A stretch of DNA of 64,000 nucleotides. Origin: Chloroflexota bacterium. Its GTDB lineage: Bacteria; Chloroflexota; Dehalococcoidia; Lucifugimonadales; Lucifugimonadaceae. The notes under the pieces were generated by a model that saw nothing but the letters and a program-made list of their open reading frames with translations, did not search any database and was not told the DNA's origin. Positions 9,620-18,848 of the stretch are shown in pieces (the stretch's first letter is position 1; each line of letters opens with the position of its first letter). The DNA lies in contig JAJRZP010000137.1 in assembly GCA_024275195.1 (NCBI GenBank), positions 1 to 64,000 on the forward strand, in the 5' to 3' direction. The translations under genes and the position numbers were made by a program.

Positions 9620-10594
9620 ATGACTCAGCAGCAAGATTCGATGCCACGGACTCAGGATGAGAGTCGACGCTCAGCCGTCGATCGCGGACGGGCGATGAAC
9701 ATGGACCGAATTCTAGTACCGCTCAACGGCTACCGTCGATCAGAGCAAATTCTGCCTTATGCATCAATGCTGGCAGACTGGTTCAACGGCGAGATTACCC
9801 TCTTTCACAGCCTCCCTTCGACACACCCGGCACGCGGAGCCCGTCCGGGACAGGTCCACTACCCGGATGCACCTCATGATCGTGGTGCTGCGCTGGCTGC
9901 CGCCTATCTGGAGGAAGTCGTCAGCCGATTGGGTCCACACGGCGTGAAATCTCGCTGGGGCATCGCAACCGGCGAGGTAGCGACTATGATCACCTCACGC
10001 TCGGCTACAAGTTCGTTCGGGATTGTTGCCATCGCAACCGCGGTCAGGTCGCGGGCTCACCGCTTTATTTCAGCTGGACTTCTTGATGATCTCTGGAAAA
10101 CGACCTCTGTCCCGCTTCTCATCGTTAATCCTCACCACGTGACCCTGAACGGGGAACCACCAGTCGCTCCGAAAACGATGATTGTTCCGTGTACTCAAGG
10201 AACTTCCGATGCAGCCCTGCCCGTGGCGAGCGCGCTGGCTGGAGCAAGCAAGTCGAATGTGAAAATCATTCTGGCAAAATCGGCTCTGACTGGCGAAATC
10301 GAAGACCGACTCATAAACTTTTTCACCGCTGATGGTGTTCGAGTCGAGATCGAAAACGGCTCCAAGAATTTCGTGGGACAGGTTCTCAAGAACCAGGCGG
10401 AAAACAAAGGCTCGTGGGTGATCGTCGGTTCCAAGATGCGCTCTGGACTACGCAGAACTATTCTGGGCAGTGTCGCCGACATGCTTGCGCGGGAGGCAAT
10501 CGGACCAATCATTGTGGCACCGGACCCGAAGGTAATGAGTCAGCGAAAACGGTCAGCTCACGACGCTACTCGCGATCTTGCCTCATCGCTCTAG
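9620..10594 (+). CDS. Universal stress protein, two UspA domains
   Basis: 'MDRILVPLNGYRRSEQILPYASMLADWFNGEITLFHSLPS', second domain 'KTMIVPCTQGTSDAALPVASALAGAS...SWVIVGSKMRSGLRRTILGSVADMLAREAIGPIIVAP'. Start may be an internal ATG. Confidence 0.82.
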   Translation: MTQQQDSMPRTQDESRRSAVDRGRAMNMDRILVPLNGYRRSEQILPYASMLADWFNGEITLFHSLPSTHPARGARPGQVHYPDAPHDRGAALAAAYLEEVVSRLGPHGVKSRWGIATGEVATMITSRSATSSFGIVAIATAVRSRAHRFISAGLLDDLWKTTSVPLLIVNPHHVTLNGEPPVAPKTMIVPCTQGTSDAALPVASALAGASKSNVKIILAKSALTGEIEDRLINFFTADGVRVEIENGSKNFVGQVLKNQAENKGSWVIVGSKMRSGLRRTILGSVADMLAREAIGPIIVAPDPKVMSQRKRSAHDATRDLASSL

Positions 10595-10627
10595 CGCGAG
10601 ACCAAGTCGTCAACCTGGATGCTGTGG

Positions 10628-10990
10628 TCAGCCGTTCGAGTCTTCCTGATTGCGGCGGATATAGTAGCCGCCCAGAGCGCCAACGGTGGCACCAAACCAT
10701 GTGTACGGTATCAATGCCAGCACGGCGATCATAACCCAGGTCGTTGGAATGTTGAGAATCTCATCTACACCCACCACGAACTTCAGTAGCATAACCACTA
10801 TCGCCGGGATGAACATCAACAGAGCGGTTAGCGCGCCAAATTTGATGATCCCGTTCTGATCGATTTCGGCAACGCCACTGCCGATAAACCCGGCAACAAA
10901 CGGACTCACCGGGGCCGCAACATAGTGGACGATCGGAATCACGAGTGATGCAATCATAATTCCGAATCCGACGAGAACTCCTTTAAACAT
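10628..10990 (-). CDS. Small polytopic membrane protein of unknown function
   Basis: 'MFKGVLVGFGIMIASLVIPIVHYVAAPVSPFVAGFIGSGVAE...' with about four hydrophobic segments; ATG at 10990 has a GGAG upstream. Confidence 0.65.
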   Translation of the reverse strand: MFKGVLVGFGIMIASLVIPIVHYVAAPVSPFVAGFIGSGVAEIDQNGIIKFGALTALLMFIPAIVVMLLKFVVGVDEILNIPTTWVMIAVLALIPYTWFGATVGALGGYYIRRNQEDSNG

Positions 10991-11094
10991 TTGGAATCTC
11001 CTATCCAGAGGATCTGCTTCACACGAAATCGACGCTTCATTCAGGTTACGACTCGTACTCCGTCCCGCAAAGGGCAATGACCTGCCGGGAACGG

Positions 11095-11520
11095 TTAACT
11101 GGCGAGCCGAACCGTCTCGTCGAACTTGTGTGTCCCGGCGAGTGTCTTTCTCACAGGGCACCTCGTCGATATGTCTGAAAGTCGCTTGATTTGTCCTTCG
11201 TCGAGATCACCATGTAGAACCAGTTCGATCATGAAGTGCTCAACCAGTCCACTTTTCTGCTCGACGTTTGCCGCATCCTCAGCGTGAATACGATCGTGTT
11301 GAATATCGACTTCAACTCGGTCGAGTCGCCAATCTTTGCGCTTCGCATACAGAAGCAGTGTCATCGTCATGCATGATCCTAGTGCCCCAAGCAGAAGATC
11401 GTACGGACCCGGCCCTGAACCGTCGCCTGCTTCAGGTGGTTCATCAGCGATCCAGGAATGATCGCCCGCCTCGACACGAACCTGAAGGTTCTGGACACTT
11501 TCAACTGAAACTCTCGCCAC
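11095..11520 (-). CDS. OsmC family protein
   Basis: 'GPGPYDLLLGALGSCMTMTLLLYAKRKDWRLDRVEVDIQHDRIHAED...RLSDISTRCPVRKTLAG' has the paired redox Cys of OsmC. Confidence 0.88.
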   Translation of the reverse strand: MARVSVESVQNLQVRVEAGDHSWIADEPPEAGDGSGPGPYDLLLGALGSCMTMTLLLYAKRKDWRLDRVEVDIQHDRIHAEDAANVEQKSGLVEHFMIELVLHGDLDEGQIKRLSDISTRCPVRKTLAGTHKFDETVRLAS

Positions 11521-11670
11521 AGGTCATCTCCTCATCTGGCAGCACACTGCATCATCCGTTGCAGTAGTATCTTCCCATCTTGCACTTCACGCCGTACGGT
11601 GTTCACCGCCGGATGTTTCTGTTGCCTGCCTGTTTGAAGTCACGTACCACATATCGAACCAGCAAAAATC

Positions 11671-12129
11671 ATGCCAAATCAAGATGCCTCGCTAACCGGA
11701 TCTGACAGAGTTGCGCTCGTTCAAGTTCTCAATCGAATTGTTCCACACGATCATTCCGAACTGGCGGCGGGAACACTTGGGATTCTTGAAACAGTCGAAC
11801 AACGGCTGCAGAACGACCCGCCGTCTCGTACCGCGTTCATGCGAATAGTCGAGGCACTCTCGCTCGACATGATGTCCCACGCTGTCGGTGGTTTCACAGC
11901 ACTGACCAATGAAGAACAGATCTCATCCATCCGTAACATCGAAACGACACTTCCCAGTGAGTTCAACATCGTCCTGAAACTGGTGCGAGATGTCTACTAC
12001 GAAGATGAACGAACGCCAGATAGACCTGAAAATTTCGATAGCGAAGCCGAGCTATTCGGAAAGATCGAACTCAGTGATGATGCTGATGAAGATCGCCCGC
12101 CACGCCACCATATCCATAAGCTGTCGTAA
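11671..12129 (+). CDS. Hypothetical protein, possibly gluconate 2-dehydrogenase subunit 3-like
   Basis: 'LVQVLNRIVPHDHSELAAGTLGILETVEQRL...' resembles the Gluconate_2-dh3 pattern; weak. Confidence 0.45.
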   Translation: MPNQDASLTGSDRVALVQVLNRIVPHDHSELAAGTLGILETVEQRLQNDPPSRTAFMRIVEALSLDMMSHAVGGFTALTNEEQISSIRNIETTLPSEFNIVLKLVRDVYYEDERTPDRPENFDSEAELFGKIELSDDADEDRPPRHHIHKLS

Positions 12130-12156
12130 ATCGGATAGGTACGAATCGAGTAATCA

Positions 12157-13050
12157 GTGGCAGACAACGATATAAAGGTTCTCTTCGATACTGACATCGG
12201 CTCCGATATCGACGATGCGGCAGCACTTGCCTACCTGCTCGCCCAGCAGCGCTGCAACCTGTTGGGCATCACAACGGTCTCTGGTCAACCAGTTGAACGT
12301 GCGAAGCTGGCAAGCGCCATCTGCATCGCCGCAGGCCGTGAGGTTCCGATCGTACCCGGCGGTGAAGATCGACTCGACGGCCCGACCCGGCAACCGAACG
12401 TGCCGCAATCGTCAGTCCTCCCGAACTGGCAGCATGACACCGATTTCGGGAATCAGAGTGCGGTCGAGTTCATGGCGGAAATGATCCACGGAAACCCGCA
12501 CGAGATAACACTGCTCGCCGTCGGCCCAATGACGAACATCGGTCGTTTGTTCAAAGAATATCCAGAAACTGCGGCGCTGCTGAAATCACTTCACATGATG
12601 ATCGGAAGATTTTCTGCGAAACCTGAGTTGCCAACTGCCGAGTGGAACGCCCATTGTGACCCGGCAGCGGCGAGTGTCATCTATGCGACAAAAGTCCCGG
12701 TTCACATCTCAATCGGGCTTGATGTAACCCACCAGCTAGTCATGGACTCGAGACAGGTTCGTGAATACTTTCAGCATCCTCTACTCAAGCCGGTTTACGA
12801 GATGTCAGAAGTGTGGTTTTCGGCGCGCGATCAGTTGAGATTCCACGATCCACTCGCTGCAGTCGCATTGTTCGATAGATCGATCTGCGAGTACCAGTCG
12901 GGTTCGGTATCCATTAAACGTACTGAAGATCGCTCCAATGGCGAGACATTGTGGGAAGCCGATGCCGACGGGCCGCATCGTGTCGGCGTCACAGTCGATC
13001 CAGACCGTTTCTTTGCTTCCTATTTCAAGGTGTTCAGCCAAGCAGACTGA
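12157..13050 (+). CDS. Nucleoside hydrolase (IUNH family)
   Basis: 'KVLFDTDIGSDIDDAAALAYLLAQQRCNLLGITTVSGQP', 'ITLLAVGPMTNIGRLFKEYPE', 'AEWNAHCDPAAASVIYATKVPV'. Confidence 0.92.
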   Translation: MADNDIKVLFDTDIGSDIDDAAALAYLLAQQRCNLLGITTVSGQPVERAKLASAICIAAGREVPIVPGGEDRLDGPTRQPNVPQSSVLPNWQHDTDFGNQSAVEFMAEMIHGNPHEITLLAVGPMTNIGRLFKEYPETAALLKSLHMMIGRFSAKPELPTAEWNAHCDPAAASVIYATKVPVHISIGLDVTHQLVMDSRQVREYFQHPLLKPVYEMSEVWFSARDQLRFHDPLAAVALFDRSICEYQSGSVSIKRTEDRSNGETLWEADADGPHRVGVTVDPDRFFASYFKVFSQAD

Positions 13051-13056
13051 AACTTC

Positions 13057-14151
13057 TTACACCAGGTCGAAAGTTATTTCGAACTCGGCGCAGATATCAC
13101 GGAACCAATCGACAACCTCCGGGTGCAACGGCACTCCGTTAGCGCGTCGTTCCTCTCGGGTCTCGTACTCTGGCAAGCCCGCGTACAGAACACGCTCCTC
13201 GCCCGGCATCGGCTTCGTTGCAGCAAGCCCACTCACCATGCCATCCATGTTTGCCTTGAACTCGTCCACATCTCCAAACGCATCAACCGAGTAGGCTGCT
13301 ACGAAGTGGGCGCGTCGTGTACGAGAAAGAGTTCCAAAGCCGGGTGCGAATGAGAGTTGGCCGCACAGAATGTCGACGATAACCCCGAGGCCGTATCCCT
13401 TGTGCGATCCAAGCTCGCGTGTTGAACCCAGCGGAAGTTGCATACGCATCGAATTTGCAGCGAAATCAGCCACCGCTCCACCGGTCATATCTGGCGTTCC
13501 GTCATCGTCTGCAACCCAACCCGGCGACATTCCCTTGCCCATACGGTTGGCAAGCCCGATCTTATTCCCCGCAATCGAAGTCATCGCGGCATCGAACATG
13601 AATGTTGGCTCATTGTTCCCGGGTGCAGCGAACGCTATTGGATTCGTCCCAAGCTGAGCCTCGGCACCGAAAGTAGGAACCATCGCCTTACCACCAGCAG
13701 TCATGCACCAGCCAATCATGTCCTGATCTGCCGCCATCATGACATGGTACCCGGCTGCCCCGAGATGGCCAGAGTTTCGCACTGCCACGACCCCTGTACC
13801 GACGGCTTTTGCCTTCTCAATCGCGATCTCCATCGCCTTCGGGGCGATCATCAGGCCCAGACCGCCATCACCATCGATCGTCGCGGTTGATGGCGTTTCC
13901 TTGATGATCTTCATTTCGGGGTTAGCGTTCAAAATATCGGAGTTGTACGCCGATACGTAAGCCCGCAACATGTTCGACACACCGTGAGTGTCTATGCCGC
14001 TTTCATCGGCGAACATCAATACATCGGCACCAAGCCTGGCCTCCGATTCTGCGACACCGCATTTCATAAAAACCTGCTCGGTAGCAGACCGCAGCCTGTC
14101 TACATCAACACGGACGGCTATGTCGTCAGGCACCTGAAAGTGCTTTAGCAA
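13057..14151 (-). CDS. Malate/L-lactate dehydrogenase (Ldh2) family oxidoreductase
   Basis: 'DESGIDTHGVSNMLRAYV', 'AVRNSGHLGAAGYHVMMAADQDMIGWCMTAGGKAMVPTFGAEAQLGTNPIAFAAP', 'GSHKGYGLGVIVDILCGQL'. Confidence 0.88.
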   Translation of the reverse strand: MLKHFQVPDDIAVRVDVDRLRSATEQVFMKCGVAESEARLGADVLMFADESGIDTHGVSNMLRAYVSAYNSDILNANPEMKIIKETPSTATIDGDGGLGLMIAPKAMEIAIEKAKAVGTGVVAVRNSGHLGAAGYHVMMAADQDMIGWCMTAGGKAMVPTFGAEAQLGTNPIAFAAPGNNEPTFMFDAAMTSIAGNKIGLANRMGKGMSPGWVADDDGTPDMTGGAVADFAANSMRMQLPLGSTRELGSHKGYGLGVIVDILCGQLSFAPGFGTLSRTRRAHFVAAYSVDAFGDVDEFKANMDGMVSGLAATKPMPGEERVLYAGLPEYETREERRANGVPLHPEVVDWFRDICAEFEITFDLV

Positions 14152-14376
14152 CTCGAACCCCTCGATACGAACGTTTTGGCGACTTGTGTAGCTTCCAGCT
14201 TCGGAGCTTGTGTAGACGCCTGAATCCTGTCGAACCGGCGGAATACTAGCACCATATTCACCAGAGTTTCACACACCGCTGAGACTTCTGATTGCCTATT
14301 TGCTAGTCTGGAAATGTTCCTGAACCAAAAGCCTAACCCACTTGCAGCCAGTTGCAACGTTGTGGCTAAAGGTAGA

Positions 14377-14452
<76 letters not shown>

Positions 14453-14461
14453 GAGGTATTT

Positions 14462-14497
14462 AAAGACGCCGACTCAATAATGGGTCGGCGTCTTTTT
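14462..14497 (+). terminator. Intrinsic terminator after tRNA-Ala
   Basis: aaagacgccgac tcaataatgg gtcggcgtcttttt, stem plus T-run. Confidence 0.85.
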
Positions 14498-14566
14498 GTC
14501 ACCACGGAATGTACCTCGGTCGTACGCATGCCACCAGATCCGTATCACACACCGTGAGTAAAAATT

Positions 14567-14584
14567 CTGTAACCAATCTGTAAG
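14567..14584 (+). promoter_or_regulatory. Candidate PhoB/OmpR-type direct-repeat box
   Basis: CTGTAAC-CAAT-CTGTAAG, two 7-mers in an 11-bp period, upstream of the lipoprotein at 14703 and of an OmpR-family regulator gene. Confidence 0.4.
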
Positions 14585-14702
14585 AAATTTCATGGGCGCG
14601 TCATATTCGCTCTCCAAACTCCTACTTCAGTGCTGGCAGTAGGTCGTCGTTCGATGGTCAATCTGCCGTATTAGGAATAAGTACTTGAAGCGGAGATATG
14701 AA

Positions 14703-16382
14703 ATGAAAAAGCGCTCATGGTTGCCGATCCGTTCGGTAGTTCTAGCTCTCAGCGTACTGCTCGTTACAGCAGCCGTTGCCTGCGGATCAGGTGACCCAAC
14801 TCCCCAACCTGTCGTATCGGAACCAACTGCCACTGTGAACGACGCTGCGGTAGATGACGGTTCAACGGCGGGTGATGACGCCATGGATGGCGATGCCGAC
14901 ATGAAAGACGACGCCATGGATGGCGATGCCGACATGAAAGACGACGCTATGGATGGCGACGGCGACATGAAAGACGACGCCATGGACGGCGACGGCGACA
15001 TGAAAGACGACGCCATGGACGGCGACGGCGACATGAAAGACGACGCCATGGACGGCGAAGGCGACATGAAAGACGACGCCATGGACGGCGATGCCGACAT
15101 GAAAGATGACGAGATGATGAGTGACGACGAAATGGTCGAACACCAGGGCCCTGTGTTCACGGTGCTGATCGAAAACATCGGCACAGTGTTCGATTTCTCA
15201 TCGAGCGGTGTAGCTGGGGATGGCCCTGCCGGACCCGGAGACAAGTTCTCATTTGAGTTCGAGGCCGCCCCCGGTGACGCTCTGTCGTTCGCCACAATGT
15301 TCGTGCCGTCTAACGACTTCTTTTTCGCCCCTTCTGAGCAAGGCATACAGCTTTACGACGAGAGCGGGAATCCCCTGTCAGGAGATGTGACCGACCAAAT
15401 CATGCTGTGGGACGCAGGAGTTGAAGCCGATCAGGAGCCCGGTGCCGGTTCAGAACAGCCACTGATGAACAGCGGCAATAGCCCCGACACCCCTGACACG
15501 GACAGCACGGTTCGTGTAGCTGCCGACACGTTTGGCAACCTGCCAACTGTTGCGAGTGTGGTGCGAGTCACGGTGACTCACCTCGGTGGAACTCGATTCG
15601 AGGCAGTCATTGAAAACGTGTCCACAGGTACCACTCTGGTAACTGCCGACGGCGTCTCTTCGGCTGTTCCGTTGACTCCCCCGCTGTGGGTTGTTCACTC
15701 GAACCCGGCTCCGTTGTTCTCCGAAGCCGAGATTGACCGTGGCGAGGGACTTGAAGTTCTGGCGGAGACCGGTGCAGCGGCTCAGCTAGCTGCTTCGATC
15801 GCGGCTCGTACCGGGCTGACATCACCCATCGCACCGGGCGTATTCGCAGTCATCGATGGAGATGCCCAGTTGTACCAGATCGGTGAGGCAGATCAGGGTA
15901 TCGGCCTGGAGGCCCTTGCAGAAGACGGCTCTCCGGCTCAGCTCGCAGATTCAATATCCGCAGCAGCCGGTGTGGTCAGTTCAGGTTCGTTCACGACCCC
16001 TTCAGGAGCAGATGGCCCAGCGCCAGCACTCCCGGGAGACTCCTACGAGTTCACTTTCGAAGCGGTGATCGGCGATCGACTGTCGCTGGCGACAATGCTC
16101 GTTCAAACAAACGACCTGTTCTTCGCTCCCGAGTTTGGCTGGATTGATCTGTTCAGTGCTTCGGGTGAACCGATCAGTGGTGACCTAACCTCGCAGTTCC
16201 TTCTCTGGGATGCGGGCACGGAAGTGAATCAGGCTCCGGGCGCTGGACCCGACCAGGCGCCTCGTCAGGCTGAACCTGACACTGGCGAATCAGAGACAGC
16301 GAACGTGGCCCCGGTTGACGACGGTTACACCTACCCAGATGTTGACGCGATGATTCGTGTGACGATCACGTCGCAGGGTTAG
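14703..16382 (+). CDS. Secreted lipoprotein with Asp/Met-rich tandem repeats and spondin-like domain(s)
   Basis: Lipobox 'LLVTAAVACGSGD'; seven DDAMDGDxDMK repeats; 'FTVLIENIG...FEAAPGDALSFATMFVPSNDFFFAPSEQGIQLYD...' repeated later as 'FEAVIGDRLSLATMLVQTNDLFFAPEFGWIDLF', as in Spondin_N proteins. Confidence 0.75.
   Translation: MKKRSWLPIRSVVLALSVLLVTAAVACGSGDPTPQPVVSEPTATVNDAAVDDGSTAGDDAMDGDADMKDDAMDGDADMKDDAMDGDGDMKDDAMDGDGDMKDDAMDGDGDMKDDAMDGEGDMKDDAMDGDADMKDDEMMSDDEMVEHQGPVFTVLIENIGTVFDFSSSGVAGDGPAGPGDKFSFEFEAAPGDALSFATMFVPSNDFFFAPSEQGIQLYDESGNPLSGDVTDQIMLWDAGVEADQEPGAGSEQPLMNSGNSPDTPDTDSTVRVAADTFGNLPTVASVVRVTVTHLGGTRFEAVIENVSTGTTLVTADGVSSAVPLTPPLWVVHSNPAPLFSEAEIDRGEGLEVLAETGAAAQLAASIAARTGLTSPIAPGVFAVIDGDAQLYQIGEADQGIGLEALAEDGSPAQLADSISAAAGVVSSGSFTTPSGADGPAPALPGDSYEFTFEAVIGDRLSLATMLVQTNDLFFAPEFGWIDLFSASGEPISGDLTSQFLLWDAGTEVNQAPGAGPDQAPRQAEPDTGESETANVAPVDDGYTYPDVDAMIRVTITSQG
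14874..15104 (+). repeat. 33-bp coding tandem repeat, seven units
   Basis: (GA[T/C]GACGC[C/T]ATGGA[T/C]GGCGA[T/C/A]G[C/G]CGACATGAAA)x7, encoding DDAMDG[D/E][A/G]DMK. Confidence 0.93.
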
Positions 16383-16585
16383 CGCCGACCTCCGCACGCC
16401 CTCGGCATCGGCATAACAATGCCGGTGTCGGGGGTAACTCTGTTTGCCAGACCGGGAATCAGGTAATCAGCAACTGCAAAGTTCGATTTATCGGGACTAC
16501 AGGCAAGAATCACCAACCCGTTTGCTGAACTTCCCAGCAGGGAAACCAAACATCCGCCCATGCCCGGTTCTCGTAAATTGATTCA

Positions 16586-17362
16586 ATGACTACCTACAAG
16601 AGTGCCACTCCTCCATCGTCAACTGGCGCACTGATCTCCGATTCTCTCATTGACGTGATTCCAACTGAGCAGCGACGCGTGCTGGTGGTTGAAGACGATC
16701 CAAGCGTGGGTGAAGTAATCTCTCGCTACCTGCAACGCGAAAGCTTCGAGGCTCCGGTCATTCGTAACGGGCTGGAGGCACTTGAGATTCAATCACGGGA
16801 CGGTTCAGACCTAATAATTCTCGATCTGATGCTGCCGGGGCTCGGTGGGCTTGAGATCGCAAAGCAACTACGTTCCCGCAACGATACGACGCCGATAATC
16901 ATTCTCACCGCGAGACATAGTGAATCCGATGTGGTTCTGGGGCTCGGATTGGGTGCGGACGACTATGTTGCAAAGCCGTTCAGCCCGGCTGAACTCGTGG
17001 CGAGGGTACATGCTGTTCTACGTCGACGGGTGGTCGCCCCGGATATCGGCGGAGGGGTGATCCGAGTTGCCGACCTGACTATCTCTCCCGCTACTCGTTC
17101 AGTTTCTCGCGGGGATGTTCAGTACGAACTTACGTCGACTGAATTCGATCTCCTCCATCACCTTGCGAGCAGACCCGGCCGGGTTTTCTCTCGGGAACAC
17201 CTTCTGCAAGACGTTTGGAACTATAGCCATGCTGGTGACCCAAGTACCGTGACGGTACACATCAGGCGCTTGCGGGCAAAGATTGAAAACGATCCCGCGC
17301 GACCGCAATTCATAAAAACCGTTTGGGGAGTTGGATACAAATTCCAGTACGCGTCGCCATGA
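16586..17362 (+). CDS. OmpR/PhoB-family response regulator
   Basis: 'RVLVVEDDPSVGEVISRYLQRESFEAPV...DLIILDLMLPGLGGLEIAKQLR...DDYVAKPFSPAELVARVHAVLRR', C-terminal wHTH 'LTSTEFDLLHHLASRPGRVFSREHLLQDVW'. Confidence 0.94.
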   Translation: MTTYKSATPPSSTGALISDSLIDVIPTEQRRVLVVEDDPSVGEVISRYLQRESFEAPVIRNGLEALEIQSRDGSDLIILDLMLPGLGGLEIAKQLRSRNDTTPIIILTARHSESDVVLGLGLGADDYVAKPFSPAELVARVHAVLRRRVVAPDIGGGVIRVADLTISPATRSVSRGDVQYELTSTEFDLLHHLASRPGRVFSREHLLQDVWNYSHAGDPSTVTVHIRRLRAKIENDPARPQFIKTVWGVGYKFQYASP

Positions 17363-18648
17363 CCAAGTCAAACCGATTCGCAGGCATAAACGTGGTGTTC
17401 ATTTCGCGTTTGTTCGGAACTGAACTGCTTGCAGTAGCGTTGGGTTTAGGCTTGAGCCTGCTCTTGCTATCGCCAAGCATGGCCGACCTTTTTGAGCTCG
17501 GGCTCTATCTGGCTGCGAGCGCTTTAGTTTCGTTTCTTGGTGTCGAACTACTCTTACGTACGGGTCTACTGGCACGACGGATACGGTTGAAGTTAAAAAT
17601 CGTACTGGCTGTCGGAATCGGTGCTGGTCTTGGCTTTGTCAACGCCTTTGTTATGTCGGCGTTGATGTTCGTCAATACCGTTCACGATCTGCCTCTGCTG
17701 CTGGCAATCCTGATATTTGCCGCTGTGATTGCCGGGTATGCGTCGGTTCGCATGTCGTCACACATCGCCGGATCAATGGTGACTATCGCAGAACACGCCC
17801 GCCAACTTTCGAACGGGGATTTATCGACTCGAATGCCATCGCGCTACAGCGATCCTGATGTTGCCGATGTTGTTTCAGCCTTCAATGAAATGGCTCGAAA
17901 TCTTGAAGAATCTGCGAAGAAGAAGGAACAGATCGAGCGAAGTCGCCGTGATCTCTCTGCGGCGATTTCACACGACCTGCGCACACCGATCTCGTCAGCG
18001 CGAGTCATGATCGAGGCGATACGTGATGGCGTAACCGAAACTCAGGCAGAGCAGGATGAATATCTCGACAGGGTCCTCACTCAGGTGAAGAGTCTGGGTT
18101 CGATGGTGGACGATCTTTTCTCGTTATCACTGCTCGATGTCGGTGAGCTGCGATTGAATCTTAAGCCAACAGCCGTCGATGATCTGATTAATGAGACGCT
18201 CAACTCGATGCAATCGACCGCAAATGGCAAGGGATTAACACTGGATTCCAGCGTTGAGCAAACCCTTGGCAATGCAGTTATCGACTCGAAGCAGGTAGGC
18301 CGTGTGCTGCTGAATCTTGTACAGAACGCAATACGGCACACACCGCCGGATGGGACCGTGACCATTGTTGCGAACCGCAACGATGATCGGATCGAATTCG
18401 AGGTACGCGATACCGGCGAGGGTTTCGACCCCGCAGATTCGTCGAATATCTGGACTCGGTTTTTCCGATCAGATCCGGCTCGAACCAGATCAGAGGAGAC
18501 TACGGCACAGGGCGGGCTAGGATTGGCAATATCGCGCGGCATCGTAGAACTCCATGGTGGTGAGATCACCGCGACCAGCACACCGAACAACGGGTCTACA
18601 TTCAGCTTCTGGATCCCCGACGCTCGATACATGGTTCCCACCGGATAG
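17359..18648 (+). CDS. Sensor histidine kinase (HAMP-HisKA-HATPase)
   Basis: ATGA overlap with the upstream regulator; 'LSNGDLSTRMPSRYSDPDVADVVSAFNEMARNLE', 'AAISHDLRTPISSARVMIEAI', 'NLVQNAIRHTPPDGTV', 'DTGEGFDP'. Confidence 0.93.
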   Translation: MTKSNRFAGINVVFISRLFGTELLAVALGLGLSLLLLSPSMADLFELGLYLAASALVSFLGVELLLRTGLLARRIRLKLKIVLAVGIGAGLGFVNAFVMSALMFVNTVHDLPLLLAILIFAAVIAGYASVRMSSHIAGSMVTIAEHARQLSNGDLSTRMPSRYSDPDVADVVSAFNEMARNLEESAKKKEQIERSRRDLSAAISHDLRTPISSARVMIEAIRDGVTETQAEQDEYLDRVLTQVKSLGSMVDDLFSLSLLDVGELRLNLKPTAVDDLINETLNSMQSTANGKGLTLDSSVEQTLGNAVIDSKQVGRVLLNLVQNAIRHTPPDGTVTIVANRNDDRIEFEVRDTGEGFDPADSSNIWTRFFRSDPARTRSEETTAQGGLGLAISRGIVELHGGEITATSTPNNGSTFSFWIPDARYMVPTG

Positions 18649-18848
18649 CACCGGATAGCACCATTAAGATGCGGTCGACTTCCACCGCAGGCCACGCCGG
18701 GGTGGAAGCGAGGTTTCAGAATCGAGTGGTTGGGTCACTCGGCTTCATTTTTCCCTATCCTGCCTACCTGAATAGGTTCAAACGCCTGATCTCTTCCCGA
18801 AGAAGAGAGATCGCACGGGTTGCGATAATGTGACGTTCTTGTATTCGG

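Noticed and set aside
14874-15104. Regular 33-bp repeats considered as a CRISPR array
   Set aside because: Units are contiguous without spacers and keep an open reading frame; a coding tandem repeat.
14627-15346. 239-aa minus-strand ORF with SPSMASSFMS repeats
   Set aside because: Antisense mirror of the DDAMDGD coding repeat in the lipoprotein gene; the plus-strand product has a signal peptide and domain homology.
18646-18708. Short duplication accggatagcaccggatagcacc and a hairpin cttccacc...ggtggaag after the kinase gene
   Set aside because: Probably a minor slippage duplication plus an ordinary 3' hairpin; no T-run and no further copies noticed.
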